A stretch of 64,000 nt of DNA from Diphasiastrum complanatum (taxonomy: Eukaryota; Streptophyta; Lycopodiopsida; Lycopodiales; Lycopodiaceae). The stretch lies in NCBI GenBank assembly GCA_029204225.1, contig CM055096.1:38523219-38587218 (forward strand), given 5' to 3'. Shown piece after piece: positions 35,405 through 45,865 of this stretch. The notes below the pieces were generated by a model. It had not been told where the DNA came from and ran no database searches. It saw nothing but the letters and a program-made list of their open reading frames with translations. Both the position numbers and the translations under genes were made by a program. Numbering within the stretch: the first letter of the stretch is position 1; each line of letters opens with the position of its first letter.

Positions 35405-37255
35405 ACATGAAGAAATCAATATTCATGAGGAAATGAACATCTCAAAAGTAGTACATATTTAATGTTATACTCAAGAAATATATTTTGTTCTATTACAAAT
35501 TTGCAAGATCAACTTCTATCTGAAGGTTATAACACTCAAAAAAGAGTTTGGCATTGTAAAGGTATACCAACCACAGCTTAATGAGTCATTCTGTTGAGGG
35601 CTCTACAACATTAGAAATACATTCAGTCAAGCATGTAACAGATACATAATTACTTTCAGAAATAACTCAGACTTGTATTTGAAATTATCAAGATATACTT
35701 CAATGCTGGCAATATTCAATTCAGGAGAAATATTTTCTCAAGGACAATATTTCATGATAGCAAGAGTTAAGCTATCAACATCCTTCTAAGTATTGTTGGC
35801 TAAGTTCATTTTCATACAAAATAAGTTTAGAACATTATTTGTAGTTTTCTTACTGAGATAATATTTAAACTCTAGTGCTCACTACAAGATTAAAAGAAAG
35901 AACATATCAGAATTGAGGAACAATATAAAAGTATTCATAAGTAATGGAACATAATACATAATAGAGAACTTAATTTGTATAATATGGCATCATTAGATAT
36001 TTTATACTTGGGGAGCACTCATCAAAAAGACAACTGCATAATCGTATGATCATTCTTTTTAAGAGAAACAAAAAATGAGAAGCTGAGAAAGAAAAGGTCT
36101 CTTTTGGAGTCATTTGCAATTGAATATTGTCATAGACGTAGACCCGATTCTATTATAGAATCGATTACTAAAATTGTTCTATTCTTAAGCTCTTCACAAA
36201 AAGAAACTTGAAATTTAAAGCTGTAATTTATCTCATTTATCCTAAACTCAAAAGACATTATGAGATCATCTATGGCATTTGAAATATTTCTCTCAAACTT
36301 AAGGTATTGGTCAGAATCTAAGAATGACTTGATTACAGCTATAATTATTAGTAGATTAGATTTATCAGTATCTATATTTATAGGAGTATACAAAACTTTT
36401 GTGACAAAATCTACAATAGTATCTTTAGATTGGTCTCATCTGCAATAGATAGAGAGGAAAAGAAAAGCACCATGCGTCTGACTTTCTTTGGTGCTTCTCC
36501 CTTTGAATTGGTGCTCCTCTTAGGGGCACTCTGCTTCTTGGGCCTCTTTGTTAATAGTTCAGTTTTATCACCAAGGGCATCCATCCTTATAGAAGACTCC
36601 CCTTGATGTAGACAAAAATATCTAGCTCTGAGCCCACAGAGGAGCTATGTGGATGCACATAATCGAACACATGGCAATCATCATCACACTTGCATGTGTG
36701 AACAAAATTGATCCAATCATGTGTTAAAGCATGGCATTGACTCACACTTGTGACCGTATGAACAAATCAACCATGAACACATGTCTCTGACCTCGCATGT
36801 GCAGGTGATGAACTATATATAGCACAACTTTTATCATTTTAAAAAAAAATCTCTCAATTTTTGCAATATCGTTTCTATGCGCACTTAGTTAATCACTTTG
36901 CAAGTTCTCCTTCAGAACCCATATATCAGATTGAATATGGCCTCGTCTTCAAACTTTGAAAGGGATCCATGTCCTACCTTAAATTTAAAGATTTACATAC
37001 TATTTTTGTCGTAACACACTTGAGAGGGATAGTGATTTTAGAAATGTAGATACTGATAAAATAAGAGACACTTATATTGGAGTGAGTTCTTCCTTATCAA
37101 AAGAGAATTCTGATGTACAAAATTATAAGTTCCTTTTTTTTAATCTTCCAACATACTACATTAAATATGATGTATATATTACTACTACAAATTTGTATAA
37201 GTTTTTTTAAAATATAGAGAATACAAAGTCTTATGTCTGCAATAACATAATTTGC
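35405..37255. other. AT-rich unassigned stretch
   Basis: No gene is recognised. An 87-codon minus-strand frame (36393-36130) rich in Ile, Asn and Ser has no known domain and may be chance in AT-rich DNA. Confidence 0.35.
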
Positions 37256-37259
37256 TTAT

Positions 37260-37512
37260 ATAATAAATTTCGAGATTGATTTCGCGAAGATGAGGTTTTC
37301 ATGGTTGGTGAGGCTTGTCTTTAAAAAGCAATATGAAATGTTCATGAGCACAGGCATATATAGTATTTCTTATGAGAAGAAATTTATTGTATTCCAATCA
37401 CAAATGGACAGTGCTTGCTCCATCAATAGTGCAGTTTGCAGATGACTCTTCCATTATTGGGGGTCATTATATAAATGATCGAGAACTTGTTGTATCGGAT
37501 GATGAAGAATGC
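37260..37512 (+). pseudogene. Exon-like segment of an unrecognised gene
   Basis: One frame reads LAPSIVQFADDSSIIGGHYI then NDRELVVSDDEEC, and it ends at a strong splice donor (TGC|GTAAGT at 37512/37513). The start of the exon is not clear. It lies upstream of other exon-like pieces on the same strand. No family is recognised, and the gene may be decayed. Confidence 0.35.
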
Positions 37513-37867
37513 GTAAGTTTCCATTCTGCTAGATTACATCTGGGTTGATAAATTTTTCTAGAATCATGATTACCTAATAACTCTTTCTATTGTGCATAGA
37601 CTGCACTAACACCGTCTTCGTAATCATGGGAAAGTCTCAAGCCCCACTCTTTTACAAGGCCTCACAATTGAACTTAAGTTCAAGCACAAAAATTTGAACA
37701 AAGACCTATGCTCGAACTTAAGTTCAAGCACATGCTCCTTTGTGTTGGATTTCTATCCTCTCCACCCCTTATCTCATCACTAACCTAGATCCATTCATTT
37801 GTTGTATGTAAATACTTGTACAGTCGCACACTCTACAGAAATATAACGGAATCGGTGACAGTGTTTA

Positions 37868-37969
37868 GTCGACTGAATCACTCATCGACTCATCCGACTT
37901 TGTCAACTAAATCACTCATTGACTCATCCGACTTTGTCGACTAAATCACTCATCGACTCACCTGACTTC
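37868..37969. repeat. Tandem repeat, 3 x 34 bp
   Basis: GTCGACTAAATCACTCATCG plus CTCATCCGACTTT recurs at 37868, 37902 and 37936 with exact 34 bp spacing and few substitutions. Confidence 0.92.
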
Positions 37970-38509
37970 ATCCATTAGGAACCTTTTAAACTCAAAAACG
38001 GACTCTTTTCTAAATTTTAATTAGCTCTAATCATATTTGTGTATCCAATGGAAAGGCAACACATAGGGCTCAACGGTCCATTGCCAATGACACATTTGAC
38101 TTGGACCCACATTGGCTCCAGAGCCACTAACCCTACTTTAACCCTATGGCGCACATTAAAACAGCCTACTATCATCACTTTTGACTTTGGAGTCCCCACA
38201 TAATACTTACCACAATGTAAAAAGCCTTGTTCTTTTATTGAACCTTTCATTAGAGGAGTTCTCAATATCAAAAAGACCCTTTAAGGAATGCCATGTAGGA
38301 TAAAGAAAAATATCAAAATAAAAAAAACAATATTGTTTATTTGCTTGCCTCCACCACTCTCGAGGCCTCCCCAACTCTCAATGATCTAACCATAGTGTCT
38401 ATAGTCACCATTAAGAACTCTAAATTGTTCACAATTTGACTTGTCTAAATTCAAAAATACATGCCCTCCATTGGTTACGAAGAGGGCAATTTTCTCATTG
38501 GATCTAGAA

Positions 38510-38715
38510 TATGACCGCCATCCCCAAATTCGAATCACGGAAAAAAGCAAAATGTATGAATATGCATTCCCTCCACTGGAATGAAAATATGAGCACCATC
38601 TCTAAATATGAACGCCATCTTCACATTGGAATGAAAATGTGACCGCCATCTTCGAATATGAGTGCCAACTACCTATTGGAATGAAAATATGAGCGCCATC
38701 TCCAAATTTCAATCA
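38510..38715. repeat. Degenerate tandem repeat, ~50 bp units
   Basis: The words TTGGAATGAAAATATGAGCG and CGCCATCTTC/CTCCAAATATGA alternate about four times. The unit is roughly 50 bp. Confidence 0.8.
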
Positions 38716-38902
38716 GACAGAAAAGCATGGAGAATGGATTGATGATACAGAGTATATAATATAATAAAAGATGAGTATTTTGTTTTGTTTTGAAAAATCT
38801 GTTCTGAGTACTTTGATGCACCTGATTACTTTATTGTTTTTTCTGATGATGACATTGTATCATCTACATTTGGATATCTCTACTGATTTGGCACCTTTGT
38901 AG

Positions 38903-39400
38903 AGAAGGGGAGGCAAAGGAATTCAAATATTTGTTGAGGATCGTTTTTGTTATAGGGTAGAAGGAAAGAAGAACTTGGATTTGTGGACAGATGGAATATT
39001 ATATCCTCCATATCCAAGCACTTTGACTCATCACACATTCTCTTCAATAACTCATCTAGTTACATGGAAATTCAATGGGCATACTGAATTACTAGGATAT
39101 TGTGAGCGACTGAAGAACCATGGAAAACAGTTTTATATGAAGAAAATTCACTTTTTAGAATGTGAGTTAATACGAATATCCTCTTATTGTCAAAATAGAG
39201 ATTGCCTTCTCCAAAAGACCTTAGAGAAAAATGAAACACTTAAAAGAAATAATGAATTATTTCAGAAGAAAACAATTGATATCAAATTAGAACTAGAGCA
39301 AATGCAATCAATCTTACAATCTATTCGAATTAAAAACTTACAATTACTGAAGGATGTGGAATTGGCTAAGAAGAAGGCTGGAAATAAGAAGCGAAAGTGA
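38903..39400 (+). pseudogene. Exon-like ORF with a C-terminal coiled coil, unrecognised
   Basis: An open frame follows a possible acceptor (TTTGTAG at 38902). It begins RGGKGIQIFVEDRFCYRVEG, continues KKNLDLWTDGILYPPYP, and ends at TGA 39398-39400. Residues towards the end (LEKNETLKRNNELFQKKTID, then LELEQMQSILQSIRIKNLQL) have the charge and heptad pattern of a coiled coil, followed by a Lys-rich tail. I do not recognise the family. It may belong with the exon-like pieces at 37.3 and 39.6-41.5 kb. Confidence 0.4.
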
Positions 39401-39567
39401 CAAAGTTACAAGGATTTCAAAAAAAAAAAACTTCCAAAAGGAGGTTATTGAAATAGAAGGATTTGTGCATTCAAGTAAGCATATTCTGATTTTTGTAACT
39501 TGATCAATGACATATGGATTTATTTTAGCTATGGTGATATTTTGCTAACTATATGTTTTTTTTGCAG

Positions 39568-39724
39568 ATTTGCATTAGTAGCTCCTCAAAATATTAAGGA
39601 CAATGCTTTACTTGGAATGTCGTTGGGCTCAATATTGATAGGCCTAGGTCGCATCCACATCGTTAGAGGCGTTCCAAATAAAAAAAGACCCTTTGCAAAG
39701 ATACTTTTATTTATTTTTCTCTAG
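39568..39724 (+). pseudogene. Short exon-like segment
   Basis: It follows a good acceptor (TTTTTTTTGCAG) and reads FALVAPQNIKDNALLGMSLG and SILIGLGRIHIVRGVP before a stop at 39722. No homology is recognised. Confidence 0.3.
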
Positions 39725-40525
39725 TTTCGACCTCCAGCTGGCCCAATGAAAATGCTCAAATTTGAAATCTACGTGACGTAGCTCAAATAAACTACAAAAT
39801 AAAAATATATTATAGCAAACTTTGAAAGTTGCATGCAGCATGGACGTATCCCATTGGTTCCCTCTTCATGTCCGACAATCTGCCCAATGTCAATACCTCA
39901 AATTAAATTTATTTAACTATGCTGGTTAGTATAATAAAATTTGTTAACTTGACTAGTTACAGTTATAGAAATATAGTATGCACAGTTGCTAGAAATACAG
40001 TATGCACATTAACTGTGACTACTGTGGCATTCTCATGAGATTAAATGTGATACGAAAAATTGAATTTAGTATCATATCAGAGAGAGTTTTTGTGCCTAAG
40101 CCTTGAAAATAGCAATGGCGAGGAGACCAAGATCTACAATTGAGTCTATGAATCTTTACAATGAGAAAGCTGACGCCAATAACTGGAAGCCAACAAAATA
40201 TATGAAGAATTCATGGGTGTTGTTGCATCCATCATCAAAGAGCAATTTTTGATAGAAGAAAAGGGCAAGGATGACATACAAATCTTATTGGAAAGCAAAG
40301 ATTTTGGAGCTTAAGACAACTCCCGGAGGTCACTCTATATCAAAAGTTTTAGTATAACATGTTTATATGCATTCAAAAATAAAAGTACAAGATATCAATC
40401 CTTATGAGCATCGGAAATGTAACTGTAAGTATATCAAAACGTATGCACTCTACTGTAATCATAGGTGTTTTTTGAATGATGCTCTTCAGATTACGATTTG
40501 AATATTTCAACGTTTTTCTTCTTTC
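39725..40525. other. Unassigned stretch between exon-like segments
   Basis: There is no long frame. A short start-like reading at 40116 (MARRPRSTIESMNLYNEKAD) runs into stops and cannot be judged. Confidence 0.3.
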
Positions 40526-40527
40526 AG

Positions 40528-40985
40528 GTTTATATCCATCAAACATAAGTGAATGGGAGCCAGTACAATCACTTGCAGGAATATTGGATGTGATTTATTC
40601 TGATGTTGGAAAGCTGCAATTTAGAGGAAGAAGTCCAAAGGAACTTGCAGATAGTGGTATATATTTTTATGAAGCTTCATATATACCACAAACGAATGGA
40701 GGTTTCGACAAGCTTGAAACAATTCCATTGCCAGGTTTTCAGAGTGATGAGTGGCCTATTCCTGACAGTATTGATTCTGAATCCTTCAAATGCAAGCTAT
40801 TCTTGGATATTAGAAATGCCATGAAGAAAAGTAGAGGTTCAAAAATTGTTCACCTAAGTTGGTTTCTCTCATTGCATATATTTGTTGATTTTTTCTCAAG
40901 TGCAAGTGTGCGAAGGACACCAACTTTATTTGTTTGCAAAAATTTATCAGATGAGACTTTGTCAGATCTCATGGATGAAGGCTAG
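40528..40985 (+). pseudogene. Exon-like ORF of an unrecognised gene (~150 codons)
   Basis: The frame follows an acceptor (TTCTTTCAG at 40519-40527) and stays open to TAG at 40983. It contains SEWEPVQSLAGILDVIYSDV, LQFRGRSPKELADSGIYFYE, IPLPGFQSDEWPIPDSI and FLDIRNAMKKSRGSKIVHLS, and the composition looks like real protein. No family is recognised. The last 45 codons may already be intronic. Confidence 0.45.
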
Positions 40986-41059
40986 GATAGTAAAACAAAT
41001 AATGATATAGAATGCAGGATAAAAAGGTCATCAATGATCTTCTGATATCATATTGAAAA

Positions 41060-41500
41060 ACAAATGCTCAATCTCACATTTAGCTATCAAAGATATAAGA
41101 AAATTGACGGCACATGGCTACCACTAGATCAAGACTTCGAACTAAATGGTCACATAGACTGAAAGGAGATAAGCATCATACACAACAAAGAATTTTTGAC
41201 TATGGTTGAGGTGGATCATCATTGGATGCATGATTTTATCTATACAAAGCTCATACTATTACATAACAATCTACCGACTTATTTGAGATTCATCATCAAC
41301 GGAAAACTCGTAAGTACTCTATGTTTAATGCCATTTTCAAATAGTACAAATTAAAGAAAAATGACATAATTTTCAATGGCACATTCACTAATATTTGCCT
41401 TGTCACAGATGCGAAAAAGATAGGACCTAGTAATGTATTGCAAAGATCTACCTACAACAATCACCATTGTGGAAGAACAATAGACTCATGAGATAAAATT
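41060..41500 (+). pseudogene. Gene-like segment X, copy 2 (two exons)
   Basis: The first exon reads MLNLTFSYQRYKKIDGTWLP, LDQDFELNGHID, a stop, then TMVEVDHHWMHDFIYTKLIL and RFIINGKL. It ends at a consensus donor (CTC|GTAAGT at 41309/41310). The acceptor TTGTCACAG (41400-41408) leads to the second exon, YCKDLPTTITIVEEQ, preceded by a stop. Partial copy 1 is at 34.9-35.4 kb. The stops suggest a pseudogene. Confidence 0.5.
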
Positions 41501-41845
41501 TAGCAAAATTTGTGTATATACTCTTCCATTCAATAAATGGAAGCCCAAGTTGGGCATCAGTTTATGTATTTTGGGCTCCCAAATTCAATAAAATGGAGCT
41601 GCATTTGATATATAAATGTATATATATTTTTCTATCAATGTTATACATTTTTCATCTATATCTATTCTATGATATTTATATTTTTCTAATCTATATTTAG
41701 TATAATAACATCATGTGGTGTGCCATCATCAACAAGGGGTGGCCCTCGCTAGTATGCTTAAGATCATTTCTTGCTTGAATCTGTATATCTGGGATGCGGT
41801 GTATTTTGGAAGTTTAAACCACAATATAGAATATTCATGTATTAG

Positions 41846-42260
41846 TTACGGGTAGAAAATCTCTATCAAACGAAATGGTTTAAAACGTTTGATAAAGGAC
41901 TCTTTCAAATTAGACCAATCCAATATATCTTGACGATCGAGGTTAAAAAACCAATCACGTGCTTTAGCAATCATGGTCATGGAAAACAATTGGACCATAG
42001 CGTCGTTGGATGTTTTGCCATAAACGTCACACACATTCTTAAAGATTTGCAAAAATCGTTGAGGGTCCAAACTACCGTAAAACTTGGGTAGATCCAACTT
42101 GGGAGTTCGCCTTTCAATATGAGAACCATGGGCAACAAAAGTGCCATTAAGGTGGGTTTTGGTCTATGAGGAGTCAGCACCATAAAAATGGGCTCGGGCT
42201 CGTGAAGACTCGGCTCTATCAAGTTCTTGGCTCTCGAATGGATTTGTGAAACCTCATTCA
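41846..42260 (-). pseudogene. Ty3/gypsy gag fragment
   Basis: The minus-strand frame (42097-41846) gives MDLPKFYGSLDPQRFLQIFK, NVCDVYGKTSNDAMVQLFSM, IAKARDWFFNLDRQDILDWS and LKESFIKRFKP. This is the standard Retrotrans_gag pattern (P.F.G..dp..fl......Ar.WF..L....I..W..L...F...F). The part before it (42260-42100) is in another frame. The zinc knuckle and pol are not present. Confidence 0.85.
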
Positions 42261-42419
42261 AGGGTACCGATTGTGTCTAGCTTGCTCAGTGGAAAGTGAG
42301 ACTATCTCAGGCTGATAATCTGCTGTGGTATTGAGATCAGGATGATGTTTCATTGTGTACTATCATGTATTTTGTGGTTTGTATGAGGTTGTTGTTTTTT
42401 TATTTTTGATTTTTTAGGA

Positions 42420-42560
42420 ACTTTTTTTTTTTTTTTTTTTGGGCTAGTAGGTAAGTCAAGGGGGAGACTCAGTATCAAAAGGGCTTTCATTGGTATAAGT
42501 GGTGTTTTTAGGATTTTTTTTGGTGTTCATGTCTTTTTTTTTTTTTTTTGAGCTCTAAGA
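42420..42560. other. T-rich tracts
   Basis: Homopolymer T runs at 42422-42440 and 42534-42549 lie in the region upstream of the minus-strand gypsy gag. Confidence 0.8.
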
Positions 42561-43000
42561 CTCGATCGAGATGATGATTCGGTCGAAATTTGAATCAGAA
42601 ATCTTGGTCAAAATTTAGGTGTAGGGTCGTCAGTCGAGTTTTAATGGAGGTTGTCGGTCGAAAATTGATGGAGGTCATTGGTCGAAATCTGATGGAGGTC
42701 ATCGGTCAAGTTTTCAAGCAGACCCGTTGGTCGAGATGTCAAGCAGACCCGTCAGTCGAGATGGTCTCCAAAGGACTCGGTCGAGAACGTCTCCAAAAAT
42801 TTCGGTCGAGATGGTCTTTAAAAATTTCGGTCGAGATTTTCAAATTTGACAGACTCGGTTGAGATTTCGCGAAAAGTGAGCACTCGACTTTGTCCAGAGC
42901 TCGTGCAAGAGGACTTGGTTGAGGTGGCGTCTGAAGGGCTCGGTTGAGACAGGAGAGAAGGACTCGATTGATATGGAGAGAGAAGGACTCGACTGAGATG
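42556..43000. repeat. Degenerate minisatellite with TCGGTCGA core
   Basis: About 16 copies of a TCGGTCGAGAT-like core (variants TCAGTCGAG, TTGGTCGAA, TCGGTTGAGA, TCGATTGA) occur over 430 bases at uneven spacing of about 20-30 bases. It lies upstream of the minus-strand gypsy gag, in the position of its leader. It produces frames on both strands that look coding but are repetitive. Confidence 0.8.
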
Positions 43001-43004
43001 GAGT

Positions 43005-44340
43005 GCGATGGCGGTGCAGAGGATGAGTATAGCATGGGTAAAAGATGATGCAGAAGGAGTGTCGGAGGTGTTGTAGGTCGTGTGTAGGGTGGTTGCAGGT
43101 CGTCTGGATCTGTGAACAGATCTTGAAATGTTTCACATTTCTTGTATGGATCTGATCAAGGGTAGTGTTGTAGGGTGTATGGTTTACAAAAGTGGTTGCT
43201 TCAAGCAGCAACGTGCACCAAATGTTTACTAATTCCCTGCTCTAGAGAATTAGTGCGCTGGCTTCTTTACTTCTTCTCTGGTTTTGGATTTTTTTTTTTT
43301 CCTGTTACCAGGCTTGTTTGGACAGTTTCTTGAAGTTAACATTCTTGTTTTGTTGTCCAATTAGGCAGAGAGGACTGATAATCATTGTAGTATGTGTCCT
43401 GCCTATCAAATGACAACTCAGGGGGCGTCTCTCTTGAACTAAAATCACATGCTTTCAAACCAAACATGCAGATTATGCATTCAACCAAGAAATCAGCGTG
43501 TAGAGTGGTTGAAATGCCATGAAATCCTACTTTAATGCTGCAAAACAAATTGGATTAGATCCTAAACTATACTATTCTACACTTGCATTAATCCACAAAC
43601 AAGAAACAAGAAACTAATTAAACTAGACAACATTTTAGAAGTCCAAGAATCAAGAAACACACATTTCTTGATTCTTGGACACCCCAAGAACATCAAGAAC
43701 TAGATTGTAAGAGAATATGCAAGATTTCCACCACAAATCCAGCCTATTTAGTTTACCTGAATGCTGATTTCTATATTAATCCACAAGAAAACAAGAAATC
43801 TAATCTACCACTAAGATCCACAACCACACACAAAGGAAATGGAAGGGCAAGATCATTAATGCATTACTCAAGAAACAAGAATGATCAAGGAGCTCAAGAA
43901 TGCATTAAAAACTCATGGAAGATCTTCTTATTTCAGCATGGAGTAGATACATTTACAAAAAGCTCTCTTCTACAAAGAGAGAGTCTCTTAAATAAGCAAG
44001 AGAGCTCCTTAGGTGGCATCCTAGTGGAATTTCCACATTTCACAAATTACAAGTGGAATAATGCTCTCCACTAGAGGTCACCATCAAAAGGTAGCTCACT
44101 CTACTTTCTTTAAGAGGGGTCTACTTGCATTTATTATTTTGCCTAGAAATACTAGTTCCTACATGGTCATTCCATCGTTTGGGATTCACCATGAGGCTTA
44201 CACATTGTTTCCACTTGACAGTATTGACTAGTATTCTTTGGCTCTCATACTCGGCTCTCAGTCTTTGTTTATCTCATCTTCTCAGAGACCTCCTCAATCT
44301 AAGGTGAGAGGTGCTCGTGGGTAGCTCTAGCCGAGTATCT
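43005..44340. other. Unassigned stretch, possible gypsy LTR region
   Basis: No gene is recognised. Its position upstream of the minus-strand gypsy gag would fit a 5' LTR, but I found neither ends nor a second copy. It contains a perfect hairpin at 43641-43680. Confidence 0.35.
43641..43680. repeat. Perfect 17 bp inverted repeat with 6 bp loop
   Basis: GTCCAAGAATCAAGAAA (43641-43657) is the exact reverse complement of 43664-43680. The loop is CACACA. Confidence 0.97.
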
Positions 44341-44348
44341 TGGGGATT

Positions 44349-44400
44349 TGTTAGAATCAGCCAACATCATCCCACCCCTAATGTGTTGCAGGACTCACTA
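44349..44400 (+). repeat. Possible LTR edge (TGTTAGAATC)
   Basis: A purine-rich CTTGGGGAT is followed by TGTTAGAATCAGCCAACATC, an arrangement seen at polypurine tract/LTR junctions. Without a partner LTR this is tentative. The 89-codon minus-strand frame over 44378-44647 is unassigned. Confidence 0.3.
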
Positions 44401-44704
44401 CAGCTCGTATTGAATGATGTTGCTTTGCTTCTGCATTGGCATCCTTGATCTCACTTGGAAAAGCGTAAATCCTCGTTCGCTTACGTAAAACCAAGTGCTT
44501 ATTGCTGCCAGTCTTTATCAAAAAACTGCTTTTTGCAATCTGCTGCAATGTACCAGAATGCCTTATTGTTTGCAAACGGTTGACATTCTCAAAACTTGGA
44601 GAGCTCTCAACAGCCTTACAATCTTGCATGCCTGAGTGCTTTCTCAAGGAAGATTGCCATAAAAAACTTTGTATGCAAAATTTGAGAAGTATACCTAAAT
44701 ATTA

Positions 44705-45197
44705 ATGCGTCCGGATGATACTTTCAATAACTTTTTGGAAGTTATGAAAACTTACGCCTCTGGTAATATGTCCTACAAAGAACCGGACTACACTGCAAAG
44801 AAGCCGAAGTTCTTTCCAATGACAATAAGATTTTTTAGACCAGTGAGATATATTCCTTATGTAATCTGCGATCGTATTTGTACAAAATTGTTGCATGGTG
44901 ATTTATTTTTCGGTGAAAATAAAAAGAAAGAGAGATATATTGATAAAGGTGTAAATAATATGGTCCGAGAAACATGCTCCGTGCATGTCATAAATTTATT
45001 AGTTTCATTGGATAATGACCTACACAACAATGTAGAGTACAATAAAGAAAGCATCAAATTTCTGTCAAAAACCATTGACAAAAAGTTTGTGTATGATCGG
45101 ATCAGAGCAGCAATGAGTAGCGGCCGGAGCATATCAGCAAAATTGCAAGCTCGTATACCTGCATCATTGACTCAGTTTGTACATAGGGTGAAGGAAA
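44705..45197 (+). pseudogene. Unrecognised gene fragment interrupted by copia element 1
   Basis: An open frame of about 164 codons contains RPDDTFNNFLEVMKTYASGN, RFFRPVRYIPYVICDRICTK, MVRETCSVHVINLLVSLDND and SGRSISAKLQARIPASLTQF. Its last codons run into the first bases of the copia LTR, where the frame ends artificially. Beyond the element the same frame would stay open for a few codons before a stop. I do not recognise the family. Nearby plus-strand pieces (51.6-52.3 and 57.8-58.0 kb) could belong to the same transcription unit. Confidence 0.5.
45193..45197. repeat. Target-site duplication of copia element 1 (left)
   Basis: GGAAA directly precedes the 5' LTR and recurs at 51629-51633 directly after the 3' LTR. 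Confidence 0.93.
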
Positions 45198-45852
45198 TGT
45201 GAAAATTGTCAACATTTCCTAGCTAGTTTGAGGCCTAAATTGGCTAAAATTGTAAATAGTTTTGGTTCTGGAGTTTTGCACGTGTGAACCAGGCCACAAT
45301 GTTTTTATTTACTGTATTTTTTCAGTATGATGAAGTGTCAAACTTCATACCCTTCAAAATGAGACCATTTTGATGTATTTTGGTCATATAAGCCATTTTT
45401 AGCTATTTTTCCTATATAGGGAATATCTAGGGTCAAGTACCTTCTAGAGAGAGGAGAGAGAGTCATCTTCCTCATCCATAAATAGTAGGGAAGTCGTGGA
45501 GAACAGGTTGGAGAAACCTTTTGTATGCTTCATTGAGATCAATAGATCATTGTCATTGTTTCTTCCTCCATTGAGAGCATTGTTGTGTGTATTGTCTTCA
45601 AGCTATTGTGTATGATCTTAGGTGCTTTCCAAAAGTGATAGGCTGATGTATTATGGACTGTATAATGCTATTTTGGGCCGCACTTGATGTTTATGGAAGT
45701 TTCCATTTGTGATAAATGCTTTTTGATCAAGTTCTTTGCATTCTAGGTAGCATAGAATGTGTTGCCAATTCCTAGCTTATGTAGTTTGGAGTGCAAGCAT
45801 TCAAGCCAATGATCTTGGAGTATAGATCCACTTAGGATCTGTATTTTTCACA
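45198..45852 (+). repeat. 5' LTR of copia element 1 (655 bp)
   Basis: It runs from TGTGAAAATTGTC to GTATTTTTCACA. A TATA-like CTATATAGG lies at 45412-45420, which probably drives the genomic transcript. It differs from the 3' LTR by a single G/A at about position 212 of the LTR. Confidence 0.97.
45412..45420 (+). promoter_or_regulatory. TATA-like box in 5' LTR
   Basis: CTATATAGG, about 215 bases into the LTR, is followed by GA-rich sequence. It is the best core-promoter candidate in the LTR. Confidence 0.5.
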
Positions 45853-45865
45853 TGGTATCAAAGCT
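45853..45865 (+). other. Primer-binding site of copia element 1
   Basis: TGGTATCAAAGCT begins at the base after the LTR. It matches the initiator Met-tRNA complement apart from A for G at one position. Confidence 0.92.

Noticed and set aside
36130-36448. Overlapping frames on both strands in AT-rich DNA
   Set aside because: Neither shows a domain, and low-complexity Ile/Asn/Ser composition makes chance likely.
38903-39724. SMC hinge or GHKL-ATPase (GMI1/DMS3-like) gene
   Set aside because: A coiled coil followed by a Gly-rich stretch invited the comparison, but I could not find the expected hinge wording or any ATPase motif.
44378-44647. 89-codon minus-strand frame
   Set aside because: The composition looks protein-like, but there is no start context, homologue or neighbouring gene, and it overlaps a possible LTR edge.
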